Notes under the pieces: generated by a model
The model's database searches: none
What the model was told of the DNA's origin: nothing
The model's input: only the letters and a program-made list of their open reading frames with translations
In this document: positions 12,514 to 24,200 of the stretch, in pieces
Numbering within the stretch: the stretch's first letter is position 1
Layout of the letters: each line of letters begins with the position of its first letter
Origin: Chimonanthus salicifolius
Taxonomy: Eukaryota > Streptophyta > Magnoliopsida > Laurales > Calycanthaceae
Length of the DNA stretch: 64,000 bases
Direction of reading: 5' to 3'
Assembly: GCA_013350335.1 (NCBI GenBank)
Contig: CM023532.1
Coordinates: forward strand, 96,816,786 to 96,880,785
Translations under genes and position numbers: made by a program

Positions 12514-12761
12514 TTTATGGTTTTATGGTTTTGGGTATAAGGTTTAGGGTTTAGGATTTAGGGTTTAGTGTTTTAGGATTTTAGGGGTTTAGGGGCTAGG
12601 GTTTAGGGTTTAGGGTTTAGGATTTGCCTTTTACGGTTAGAGGGGTGTGGGGTTTTGGGTTTTAAGGTTTTAGGGTACAGCGTTTTAGGGGTTAAGTGTT
12701 TAGGGTTTAGGGTTTAGGGTTTTGGGTCAAGGGTTTTAGTGTTTAGGGTTCAGGTTTAGGG
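12514..12761 (+). repeat. Telomere-like block at the truncated LTR edge
   Basis: Degenerate TTTAGGG repeats begin directly where the LTR is cut and run to the sequence gap. Variant units (TTTACGGTTAGAGG, GTGGGGTTTTGGG) match those at 1660-1760 and 2700-2760, so the block belongs to the same array family as 1-3240 and has the same orientation. Confidence 0.85.
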
Positions 12762-12861
12762 NNNNNNNNNNNNNNNNNNNNNNNNNNNNNNNNNNNNNNN
12801 NNNNNNNNNNNNNNNNNNNNNNNNNNNNNNNNNNNNNNNNNNNNNNNNNNNNNNNNNNNNN
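12762..12861. other. Assembly gap, 100 N
   Basis: Exactly 100 N, the usual placeholder for a gap of unknown length between scaffolded contigs. The order and orientation of the sequence on either side therefore rest on scaffolding rather than on read-through. Confidence 0.97.
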
Positions 12862-13603
12862 ACCTTAATGTGTTTTTCCATCAAGAAGAAACGGAGGGGC
12901 CACACTCCGTTGGGGCGTCCGAAAGACCTATGTGGGGGTACTTAAATGTACATGTGATGGGTGGGACTCATTGCATTTGTCATCATTGCATGGCATGGTT
13001 TATATGGTTTTTGACATTATGATATTATTATATATGTTTTGTACTAACCATGTGTTGCTCTAATTAGAATACCTACTGGACGCGCTGTTCTAACGCCCTA
13101 CTTCTACCCTAGTGGTTGATACAGTAAACAAGGAGAACGATGAACGCGAAACGGGCCAGGCATAGGAGCTTGGATGATTATAGTTTATATTTTGATTAAG
13201 TTACTTATGGACATGTATTTGAGTAACTAGACATCGGACATGTAATAACTTAGATAATTTGCTATGGTTGGATGTTTATTCGAATAATTACGTTATGTTA
13301 ATCATGATTAAAGACTTGACGTACTTTGCTATCTGAAATGGGATAGAACCAGGTTCTATTGTAATTCCACATGTTATAATTTTAATTCTGCATGTTTATA
13401 TTGTTATGTGTGAACCGTTTTCATGGACTTATTTCATGCACACATAGGGTTGGCCAGTTAAGGGTCGGACTTTACAAGTTCGGACATAGCTCGCGTCGTG
13501 ACGTCCCGCTCTCTATCACTCTTTATTTATAAAAAAAAAAAAACAAATAGACTCTGATTTCGAAAAGGGGATAAAGCGAGTGAAAAAGGACTGAGGCGTT
13601 ACA
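12862..13603 (+). mobile_element. LTR end fragment, inverted copy of 3241-3978
   Basis: This 742-bp piece is the reverse complement of 3241-3978 with few differences and ends in GGCGTTACA at 13603. It starts abruptly at the gap. The telomere-like DNA following it is also the inverted copy of the DNA flanking 3241, so LTR and flank are duplicated together and this is not an independent insertion. Confidence 0.88.
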
Positions 13604-16600
13604 CCCTAAACCCAAAAAATCTAAAACCCAAATCCTAAAATCCTAGACTCTAAACATTAAACGCTAAACCCTAAAATACTAGAACCCTAAACCCTGGAAC
13701 CCTAACCCCTAAAACCGACCTAGACCTTAAGCCCTAAACCCGAAACCCTAAACTCTAAACCCTAAACCCTAAAATCCAAAAGCCATAAACCATAAAACGA
13801 TAAACCCTAAACCCTAAATCCAAAAACCCTAAACCTAAACCCCTAAAACACTAACCGTAAAACCCTAAACCCAAGATCCTAAACCCGAAAAGCACTAAAC
13901 ATACTAAACCCTAAACCCCTAAACACACTAAACCCTAAAACCCTAAATCCCAAAATTCTAAAACCATAAACCCTAAAACCCTAACCCCTAAACCCCCTAA
14001 CCCAAAACCATAAACCATAAAACCCTAAAACCGTTAACCCTAAAACCCTAAACCGTTAATCCTAAAACCCTAAAATCCTAAACCCTAAAACCTATAACGC
14101 TAAACTCCAAAACCCTAAAACCTAAAACCCCACAACCCTCTAAACCGTAAACCCTAATCCTAACCCTAAAACCCTAACCCCTAAAATCCAAAAACGCTAA
14201 ACCCTAATCCTAAAACTCGAAAGCCCAACCCAAAAACCATAAAACCATAAACCACAAACCCTAAGCCCTAAACCCTAAACCCTAAACCGAAAACCTAAAA
14301 ACCCTAAACCCTAAACCTAAACCCCTAAAACCATAAACTCTAAAACCCAAAACCATAAAACCGTAAACCTTAAAACCCGAAACACTAAACCCTAACCCCT
14401 AACCCCCTAAACTCCTAAACAGTAAACCCTAAACCCTAAAACCCTAAAAAATCTAAACCCTAAACCCTAAAACCCTAGACTCTAAAACATTAAAACCCTA
14501 AACCCTAATACCGAAAAACCCAAAAACACTAGACCCTAACCCTAAAACCCGAAAACCCTAAACCCCAAAAACCCTAAACCCTAAATCTTAAACCCCCTAA
14601 ACCCTAAAACCCTAAACCTTAAGCCCTAAAACCCTAAACCCTAAACTCTAACCCTAAATCCAAAAACCATAAAACCATGAAACGATAAACCCTAAACCCT
14701 AACCCTAAAACCCAAAAACCCTAAAACCCTAAACCCTAAACCTAAACCCTAAACCCCTAAAACACTAACTCAAAAACCCTCAAACCTAAAACCCAAAACC
14801 CTAAAACCCTAAAAACATAAACCTAAACCCTAACCCTAAACCCAAAAACCCTACAACCCTAACCCTAAACCGTAAACTCTAAACCCCTAAAACACTAAAC
14901 CCTAAAACCCTGAAACCCAAAAACCCCAAAACCCTAAACCCTAACACTAAACCCTCAACCCTAACTCCCTAAACCCTAAAACCATAAACCCTAAAAACAT
15001 AAACCCTAAAACCGTTAATCTAAAACCCTAAAACCCTAAAACCCAAGCCTAAACCCTAACCCTAAAAACCTATACCCTAAACCCTAAACCCTAAACCCCT
15101 ATAACGCTAAACCCTAAAACCTAAAACCCAAAACCCCACAACCCTCTAACCGTAAACCCTAAACCCTAAACCCCAAAACCCTCTAACCGTAAACCCTAAA
15201 CCCTAAACCCCACAACCCTCTAATCGTAAACCCTAAACCCTAACCCTAACTCCTAAATCCTAAAAACACTAAACCCTAAATCCGAAACCCTAAACCCTAA
15301 CCCTACTAAACTCAAAAACCAGAAACCATAAACCTTAAACCTAACCCTAAACTCCAAAAACACTAAGCCGTAAACCCAAAAAAACCTAAACCCTAAACCC
15401 TAAACCTAACCCTAAACCCTAAACCCTAAACCCTAAAACCCTAAAACCCTAAACCCAAGACCCTAAACCCTAAAACCCTAAACCCTAAACCTAAACCCTA
15501 AACCCTAAAACCCTAAACCCTAAACCTAAACCCTCTAAAACATTAAAACCCTAAACCCTAAAACCCTAAAAGCCTAAAATGCTACAACCCTAAACCCTAC
15601 ACCCTAAAATCGAAAACCATAAACCCTAAAACCCTAAACTCCTAAACCCCCAAACCCCCAAAACCCTAAACCCTAAACCCTAAAACCCTAAACCTTAAAC
15701 CCAAAACCTAAACCTAACAGTAAACCTTAAGTTCTAAACCCTAAAGCCTAAACTCTAAAGACAAAACCCTAAACCCCTAAACTTCTAAACCCTAAACCCT
15801 CAAACCCTGAAACCCAAAAACCCTAAACTCTAAAACCTAAGCCCTAAACCCTAACCCTAAAATCTAAACCCTAAACCCTAATAACCTAAACCCAAAACCC
15901 TAAACCCTAAAACCCTAAAAATCCAAAGCCATAAAACCATAAACCCTAAAATCTAAAACCCTAAAAGCCTAAATGCCTTAAACCCTAGTACCCTAACACC
16001 CTAAAACACTAAACCCTAAACCCTAAAACCCTATTACCCTAAATCCTAATACTCTAAACCCCAAAAATCCTAAACCCCTAAACCCAAAAACCCTAAAACA
16101 CTAAATCCAAAACCCTAAAACACAAAAAACCCAAAAATCCTAAACACAAAAACCCTAAAACCCTAAAACCCTAAGTCCTAAACTACAACCCTAAACCCTA
16201 AAACCCTAAGTCCTAAATCTAAACCCTAAACCCTAAACCCAAAAAACCCTAAACCCTAAAGCCCAATACCCTAAAATCCAAAACCCTAAAAGCCTAAATC
16301 CTTAAATCCTAATACCCTAAACCCTAAAACCCTCAACCCTCTAACTTTAAAATCCTAAAGCCCTAAAGCCTAAAAACCCTAAAAAGCCTCAAACCGTCAA
16401 ACCCTAAACCCCGCAACCCTAAAACCCTAAACCCTAAACCCCAAAAACCTAAACCTAAACCCTAAGTCCTAAACCCTAAAGCCTAAACCCCTAAAACCCT
16501 AAAACCCTAAAACCTTAAACCCTAAACCCTAAAACCCTATTACCCTAAACCCTAATACTATAACCCCGAAATACCCTAAACCCCTAAACCCCTAAACCTA

Positions 16601-19600
16601 CCAAAAACCTAAAACACAAAACCCAAAAATCCTAAACACAAAAAACCCTAAAACCCTAGTCCCTAAACCCTAAAAGCCTAAAACCTAAAACGTAAACCCT
16701 AAACCCTAAACCCCTAAAACCCTAAACGCTAAAACCCTAAAACTATTAATGCTAACCCTAATCCTAAACCCTAAATCCCTAAAACCCTAAACCCTAACCC
16801 CTAAAATGCTAAACCCTAAAACCCTAAAATCCTAAAAGCCAAAACCCCACAACCCTCTAACCGTAAACCTAAACCCTAAACACTAAATCCAAAACCGTAA
16901 CCCCGAACCCCTAAAATCCTAAAAACCTAAACGCTAAATCCTAAACCTTAAACCCTAAACGTAAAAACCATAAACCATATAACCCTAAACCTTAAACCTA
17001 ACCCTAAACCCCTTAAACCATAAATCCTAAACCCTAAAACCCAAAACCCTAAAAGCCTAAAACCTAAAACGTAAACCCTAAACCATAACCCCTAAAAACC
17101 CTAAAACCGTTAATCCTAAAACCTTAAAACCCTTAGCCCTAAACAATAAACCCTAAACCCTAAACCCTAAAACCCTATACCCTAAATGCTAAAACTAAAC
17201 CCTAAACCCCTAAAAACACTAAAAGCCAAAATCTCAAAACCCTAAAACACTAACAATAAAGCTAGAGCCCTACACACCTAAAACCCTAAACCCTAAAAAC
17301 CCTAAAACCCTAAACACTAAACCCTAAACCCTAACCCCTAAAACCCTAAAACCCTAACCCCTAAAACCCTAAAACCCTAAACACTAAACCCTAAACCCTA
17401 ACCCCTAAAACCCTAAAACCATAAACCCTAAGCCATAAACTCTAAAACCCTGAAACCCTAAAACCCAAAAGCCTTAAGACCCTAATACCTTAAATCACTA
17501 AAACATTAAACCCTAAAACCCTAAACCAAAACCCTAAAACCCTAAATACTAAACCCTAAACCCTAAACAATAAAACCCTAAACCCCTAAAACCCTAAAAC
17601 CATAATCGCCTAAAACCCTAAACCCTAAAACCCTAAACCCTAAACCCCAAACCCTAAAGCCCAAAACCCCTAAAACCCTAAACCCTAAACCCAAAAATCC
17701 AAAAACCCTAAACCCTATACCCTAAACCCTAAACCCTAAACCCTAAACCCGAAAACCCTACAACTCTAAAACCATAAAACCTTAAAACCTTAAACCCTAA
17801 ACCCAAAAACCCTAAACCCTAAACCCTAAACCCTAAACCCTAAACCCTAAAACCCTAAAATCCTAAACCCTAAACACTAAAATCATAAAACCCTGAACCC
17901 TAGACCCAAAAACACTAAAATCCTCAAAACCTAGAACCATAAAGCCCTAAACCCTAAACCCTACAATCCTAAAACCCCAAAACCTAAATCCCTAAAACTC
18001 TAAAACCTAAACCCTAAAACCCTAAACCCTAAAGCCTTAACCTAAACCCTAAAACCATAAAACGCAAAACCCTAAACCCTAAACCCTAAAACTCTAAAAC
18101 CCTAAAACCCTAAATCCTAAACCCAAAACCCCTACAACCTAAAACCCTAAAACCCTAAACCCTTAACCCTAAACACAAAAACCCTAAACCCTAAAAGCCT
18201 AAAACCTTAAAACCCTAAACCCTAAACTGTAAAACCGTACCCCTAAAACTCTAAACCCTAAAATCTAAAATCCTAAAACACTAAAACCTAAACCCTAAAC
18301 CTTAAACCCTAAAACCCTATAACCTAAGACCCTAAAGCCCTAAACCCTAAACCCTAAACACTAAACCCTAAAACCTAAACCCTAAACCTTAAACCCTAAA
18401 ACCCTATAACCTAAGACCCTAAAGCCCCTAAAACCCTAAACCCTAAACACTAAACCCTAAACCCTAAAACTCTAAACCCTAAACACTAAACCCTAAACCC
18501 AAAATCCCTTAAAACCCTAAAACCCCCTCAAACCCTATACCCCTAAAACCCTAACCCGAAACCCTAAAACCCTAAACCACTAAAACCCTAAATCCTAAAA
18601 GCCTAAAACCCTAAACCCTTGAACGCTAAAACCCTAAAACCCTAAACCCTCAACCGTAAAAACCTAAAACCCTAAAACCCTAAAATCCTAAAATCCTGTA
18701 ATCCTAATTCACTAAAACCCTAATCCCCTAAACCAAAAAATCCAAAAACCCTAAAACCCTAAAACCCTAAACCCTAAAACCCTCAAACCCTAAAAACCCT
18801 AAAATCGTAAAACCCTAAAACCCTAAACCCTAAACCCAAAAACCCAAAAACCCAAAAACCACAAAATCCTAAAACCCTGCCCTAAAGCCTAAACTCTAAA
18901 CCCAAGAACCCCAAAATCCTAAAACCCTACCCTAAACCCTATAACCTTAAAACCCTAAACCCTAAAACCCTGAAACTAAACTCTAAAATCCTAAACGCCT
19001 AAAACTGTAAACCCTAGAACCTTAAAACCCTAAAACCTTAAACACTAAACCCTAAAGCCCTAACCTAAACCCTAAAACCCGAAAACCCTAAAACCATATA
19101 CCCTAAACCATAAAACCCTACCCTAAACTCGAAACCCTAAACCCTCAACCCAAAAACTCTAAAACACTAAAAACCTAAATCCTAAACTGTAAAAGCTAAA
19201 CCATAAACCCTCAACCCTAAAACCCTACAACCCTAAGACCCTAAAACCTAAAACCCTAAAACCCTAAACCTTAAACCCTAAACCATAGACCCAAAACCAA
19301 AAAATCCTAAACCCTAAAACCTTGAAACCCTAAACCCTGAACCCTAAAAGCCTATACCCCTGAAACCCTAAACCCTAAAACCCTAAACCCTAAAACCCTA
19401 AACCCCAAAAATCCTAAAACCCTAAACCCTAAAACCCTAAAACCCTAAACCCCAAACCGTAAACGTATAACCCTAAAACCCTAAACCCTAAATCCTAAAC
19501 CCTAAAACCTAAACCCTAAAACCTAAACCCTAAACCCTAAACCCAAAACCCTAAATCCCTAAAGCTTAAACACTAAAACCCTAAACCCTCTAAAACCCTA

Positions 19601-21496
19601 TACCCCTAACACCTTAAACCCTAAAATCCTACCCTAAACCCAATAACCCTAAAATCCCAAAACCCTACCCTAAGCCCAATAACCCTAAAACTTTAAAACC
19701 CTAAACCCTAAACCCTAAACACTAAACCCTAAACTCTGAACCCTAAAACCCTAAACCCCTAAAACCCAAAACTCTAAAACCCTAAAACCCTAAACCCCAA
19801 ACCGTAAACCCTAAAACCCTAAAACCCTAAACACTAAACCCTAAACCCTAAAACCTAAACCCTAAAACCTAAACCGTAAACACTAAAACCCTAAAACCGT
19901 ATATCCTAAACCCTAAAACTCTGAAATCCTAAAACCCTAAACCCTAAAACGTAAACCCTGAAACCCTAAAACCGTAAATCCTAAAGCCTAAAACTCTGAA
20001 ATCCTAAAACCCTAAACCCTAAATCCTAAACCAAAAATACTAAAACCTAAAACCTAAAACCCTAAAAGGCTAAAACCCTAAACCCCCTAAAACCCTAAAC
20101 CCTAAAACCCTAAGCCCTATTACCCCTAAAACCCTAAACCCTAAAACCCTAAACCCTATTACCCTTAAACCCTAAAATCCTAAACCCTAAAACCATAAAC
20201 CCTAAACCCTAAAACCCTAAACCCCTAGAACCTTAAACCCTAAAACCCTAAAACCCTAAACCCTAAAACCCTACAACCATAAAACCCTAAACCCCAAACT
20301 CTAAACTCTAAACCCCTAAAACCCTAGATCCCTAAAACCCTAGATCCCTAAAACCCTAAACCCTAAAACCTAAAACTCTGAAACCCTATACTGTTAACCC
20401 TAAACCCTAAACCCTAAACCCTAAACCCAAAACCCTAAAACCCTAAAGCCTAAACACTAAAACCCTAAACCTCTAAAACCCTATACCCCTAACACCCTAA
20501 ACCCTAAAATCCTACCCTAAACCCAATAACCCTAAAATCCTAAAACCCTACCCTAAACCCAATAACCTTAAAATCCTAAAACCCTACCCTAAAATCCTAT
20601 AACCCTAAACTCTAAACCCTAAACCCAGAAAGATTTTAGAAGTCACTAGAAGTCTGCTTCTTGAAATGAATTTTCCTAAACTTTTTTTAACCCTCTAAAA
20701 GCCTGTATCACCCTAAACCCTAAAACCCTAAAATCTAAATTCCTAAAACTCGAACCCTAAACCCTAACGCATAAAACCCTAAAACCCTAAACCGTAAACC
20801 CTAACCCTAAACCCTAAAACCGTAAACCCCTAAAATCCTAAACCCTAAAACCTTAAACCCCTAAAACCCTAAACCCTAAAACCCTACCCTAAACCCTAAA
20901 CCCTTAAGTTGAAGCCCTAAACACTAATCCCCTAAAACCCTAAAACCCTAAACCGGAAAATCCTAAAACCCTAAAACCTAAAACCCTAAAATCCTAAACC
21001 CTTAAAACCCCTAAACTAAAGCCAAAACCCTAAAATCCTAAAAACCTAAAACCCTATACCCCTATCACCCTAAACAGTTAAACCCTAAACCCCTAAACCC
21101 TAAAACCCAAGGACCCTAAAATCCTAAAACCCTAAAACCCTAAACCCGTAAAACCCTAAACCCAAAAACCCTAAAACCCTAAACCTAAACACTAAAACCC
21201 TAAACCCTAATACCGTAAAGCCCTAAATCCTTAACCTTAAAACCCTAACCGAAACCCTAAAACTCTAAAACCCGAAACACTAAACCCTAAACCCTAAAAC
21301 CCTATAACCCTAAACCCTAAAACCCTATAACACTAAACTCTAAAACCCTAAAACCCTAAACCCTAAAGCCTAAACCCCTAAAACCCTAAACCCCTAAACC
21401 TTAAAACCCTAAATTCCTAAACCCTAAACTCTAAACCCTAAATCCTAAACCCTAAACCCTAAACCCTAAGCCCCTAAAACCTTAAAACCCTAAAAC
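13604..21496 (-). repeat. Degenerate telomere-like array, CCCTAAA on + strand
   Basis: About 7.9 kb of CCCTAAA variants. The part 13604 to about 16600 is an inverted copy of 1-3240: it keeps the rare units CCCTGGAACC, ATACTAGAACC and CCTATTACCC in reverse order. The remainder continues the same repeat family, with recurring variants (ACCCTACCCTAAACCCAATAACC near 19630-20600, split by slips). Apart from the short unique island at 20628-20708 I see no other sequence class in it. Confidence 0.92.
20628..20708. other. Short non-telomeric island
   Basis: About 80 bp (AGATTTTAGAAGTCACTAG... to ...GCCTGTATCA) interrupts the CCCTAAA array and does not resolve into telomere-like units. I recognise no gene or mobile element in it. 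It could be a filler insertion from break repair. Confidence 0.6.
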
Positions 21497-21498
21497 GA

Positions 21499-22189
21499 TT
21501 TGGACAGAGTGGACAAACTGGACAAATTGAACAAAGTGGACAAACTAGACAATTCATACAAACTAGAAAAATGGGAAAATTTGTCAAAGTAGACAAACAT
21601 GACAAAGTGGACTACAAGGTGGACTAACTGGAAAAACTAGTCAAACTGGACAAACAGGACGAACTAGACAAATTAAATAAACTGGGGAAACTGGACAAAT
21701 TTGACAACCTGGACCAACTGGACAAACTGGACAAACTGAACAAAGTGGACAAAAAGGACAAACTAGACAAATTATATGAACTAGAAAAGGTGGGCAAATT
21801 TGTCAAAGTGGACAAACATGACAAAGTGGACGAACTGAACTATACAGAGTGGACTAACTGGAAAACTAGTCAAACTGGCCGAACAGGACGAACTGGACAA
21901 ATCAAATAAACTGGGGAAATTGGACAAATTTGACAAACTGGACCAATTGGACAAACTGAACAAAGTGGACAAAGTAGACCAACTGGACAAACTAAACAAA
22001 GTGAACAAACTGGACAAATTAGACAAACTGGACCAAGTGGACAAATTAGACAAATTTGACAATCTCGAACAGCTTGACAAACTTAATAAACTAAACAAAT
22101 AGGACAAACTGAACAAACTGGACAAAATAGAAAAACTAGTCCAACTAGACAAACAGGACGAATTGGCCATATAAAATAAACTGGGGTAA
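21499..22189 (+). repeat. 9-bp minisatellite block A1 (TGGACAAAC)
   Basis: Tandem 9-bp units with consensus TGGACAAAC and variants such as TAGACAAAT, TGAACAAAG and TGGACGAAC. Because 9 is a multiple of 3, both strands stay open by chance (Leu-Asp-Lys-type on +, Ser/Leu-rich on -); these are not genes. A higher-order unit of roughly 240 bp ends in AAATAAACTGGGG (about 21672, 21903, 22168). The block joins the telomere-like array on its left and viral leader DNA on its right. Confidence 0.93.
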
Positions 22190-22408
22190 AATAAAGAGCT
22201 TTGTATTCTTGTTTAGGGAGGCTAAGGAAGATATAAAAAAATAAAAATTCAAAGTCTAAGTTTGAGTGTGAGTGTGAGCTTGAAGTTTGGAGTGTGTTAA
22301 AAGCTTGTATTCGGAGTTCTATTCTCAGTTTGTAAGTAATAAAGTTTTTTATGAGTTTGATAATATAGGTTTGTTATTATCTAATCATGTTGTTTCTTTT
22401 GCTAGAAT
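22190..22408 (+). other. Viral leader, copy 1
   Basis: This non-coding stretch precedes the first short ORF and is recognisably related to the leader of copy 2 (44114-44300) and of copy 3 (61534-61680). A GTAAGTAAT at 22332 and a TTTCTTTTGCTAG ending at 22405 look like the ends of a 74-nt intron. No TATA box is kept in this copy. Confidence 0.6.
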
Positions 22409-22639
22409 ATGTCTATTTGTCTTGCTCTGCTTAAGAGGTACTATGATGATGTTCGAATATTAAGAAAAATTGAAATCTTGTTAGACAATATAAGAAGACA
22501 TTTGCAAACCTGCACCCACAGAAATACTCCTCGCCATCACGAGTTTGAAAGAAGAAGGATTGTTTTAATGCGTTATTACGCTGTGTTTTAACTAGATAAA
22601 TTTCGAATTGAATCAAAACTACAAGCTATGGCCTTCTGA
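22409..22639 (+). pseudogene. Short viral ORF 1 (leader ORF), copy 1
   Basis: The frame opens at ATG 22409 and would run 76 codons to TGA at 22637-22639, but a TAA at 22589-22591 cuts it at 60. The product is basic, with Arg/His/Tyr-rich stretches (RRYYDD- and CTHRN-like). Homologues sit at 43883-44113 (open, 76 aa) and 61341-61533 (partial), so it is a conserved feature of this virus. I do not recognise the family. Only one base separates its stop from the ATG of the next short ORF. Confidence 0.6.
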
Positions 22640-22640
22640 G

Positions 22641-22877
22641 ATGCCTCCTCGTTCTATTAGGAGAGAAGAATTATTGCGTGATCTAAGATGACGTGAAAAC
22701 CAGCTTAGAAGATTAGAAAATGCTATCAGACAAATTGATCAAAATATAGTTGCAGAAAGATATCTTGTTATTCGCGTTCATACTATTAGAAGATCTATGC
22801 TAGTACGCTTGTGCAATCAAATAAGAGAGTGTTGTAATAGTCTGAATGAAGAATTAGAATTATTATCTCATATTTAA
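22641..22877 (+). pseudogene. Short viral ORF 2, copy 1
   Basis: 79 codons including the stop, starting one base after the preceding stop and ending at TAA 22875-22877. An in-frame TGA at 22689-22691 interrupts codon 17, probably an Arg codon originally. The encoded protein is strongly charged and rich in Arg, Glu, Leu and Ile with heptad-like spacing, suggesting a helical or coiled-coil protein. The homologue in copy 2 is 43644-43881. Function unknown. Confidence 0.55.
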
Positions 22878-23127
22878 ATCTGTAAAAAAAAAAAAAAAAG
22901 AGATTTAGATGAATTAAATCTATTATTCAGGATCTGAAGCTTTTTATCCAAGTTGATCTATCCAATTCTCTTTAGAGTTTTTTATTTCCTTCTTATTCTC
23001 CACTTCTGTACCTCGTTTATCTTCCAAAGAATGTGGTTTCATTGTAAGTCCCGCTTCTAGCCGTGATCAGGCATCAAGGGCTGTAAATCGTTGATAGAAC
23101 TTTTTCTGTTTCTTACGAGCTACAAAG
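22878..23127 (+). other. Viral spacer before the polyprotein, copy 1
   Basis: Starts with an A-run (22884-22899) where copy 2 has a third short ORF, so that ORF is deleted here. The remainder, including GTAAGTCCCGCTTC near 23045, is shared with copy 2 (43230-43440, reverse) and copy 3 (61810-61940 and 63640-63740, reverse). Non-coding. Confidence 0.6.
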
Positions 23128-24200
23128 ATGGAAAATTCTAAGGGAAAAACAAAATTTTTTAAGAATTGGTTTAAATCATTTCAGCATCCTTCTAATAGAT
23201 CTTATTCATCTTCTTCATCCGACCAGTCTGCTTTAACTAGTTTTCCCCGTAATAGTTTAGAAAAAGAAAATTCAGAAAAAAAAAATTCAGAAGAAATGAT
23301 ATATGAAAATTTTGACCAAGCAATATCCAATTGGAAGTTGCCAGCCTTGCCTGTAACAGAAATATATAGTAATGGCACATTTGAAGAACAAAATGATTAG
23401 CACATTAAAACTGTTGAAAAAACTATTTCTCTCTCTGGAGGAAAACAGACAATTAATGTTCTTGAAAGAAGAATTATTGAACAAATCAGAACCAAATACA
23501 ACTACCTGCACATAGGATTAATTCAGGTAGGAATCAAACCACTGTTTCGATTAGGATTAAATGTTTCAGTGTGTGCTTATGTGCGAGATCAGAGACATGA
23601 TGAGTTTGATGATTCTCTTTATGCTATGATTGAATCCAGTCTCTGTCATGGACTTGTTTTTTTTAACTGTTTTCCTAATATCACAATTGATGCTCATGAT
23701 GATGATGTTCTTGATTGTGCAACCATTGGATTTTAAAGTAAAGGATTAAAGATGAGTCCAAGAAGTAAACCTTTTGCTATAGTCTATCGTGTGTTCTACA
23801 AATCTATGACCTCTGTCTTTCCCATGATAGCCTAAAGAGATAAGGTTGATAAAGAAAAAACTTCAGTTCTCATGGAAACAAACTTTAACAATAATTTGTT
23901 TATCCCAAAAGTTATCAGCTGGGAAGAAGTTGTTCTCCCAGGAAATTGGCAAATAGAAAATGTCACCCCATGAGTAAATAAAATAACAGATGATTTACAA
24001 AGTATAGTCAAATTACCAAATGGTAATGTTGAAATCAATTTTAGGAGAAAAATGGAAAAAGTTAGGAGAAGTTTCGTCGGTTACACTAAAGGAAGAAAAA
24101 GTTTTAAATTAGAAGAAATAGATGATGACCAAAGGAGTAGTGAAAAAGAAGAAATGGATCAAAAGGTCTTTAGAAACAAAGAAAGTGGAATTGAACACCT
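23128..24200 (+). pseudogene. Viral movement protein domain of ORF1, copy 1
   Basis: The N-terminal part of the polyprotein, starting at ATG 23128. It opens with a Lys/Ser-rich region, followed by a 30K-superfamily-like movement core (LPALPVTEIY, then a FRLGLNVSVCAYV strand, then an Asp-rich turn). Movement proteins of this family modify plasmodesmata to let virus pass between cells. Four in-frame stops (23398, 23734, 23833, 23971) interrupt an otherwise continuous frame. A one-base loss near 24198 then shifts the frame. The homologues at 42290-43226 and 62719-63635 confirm the domain. Confidence 0.8.
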
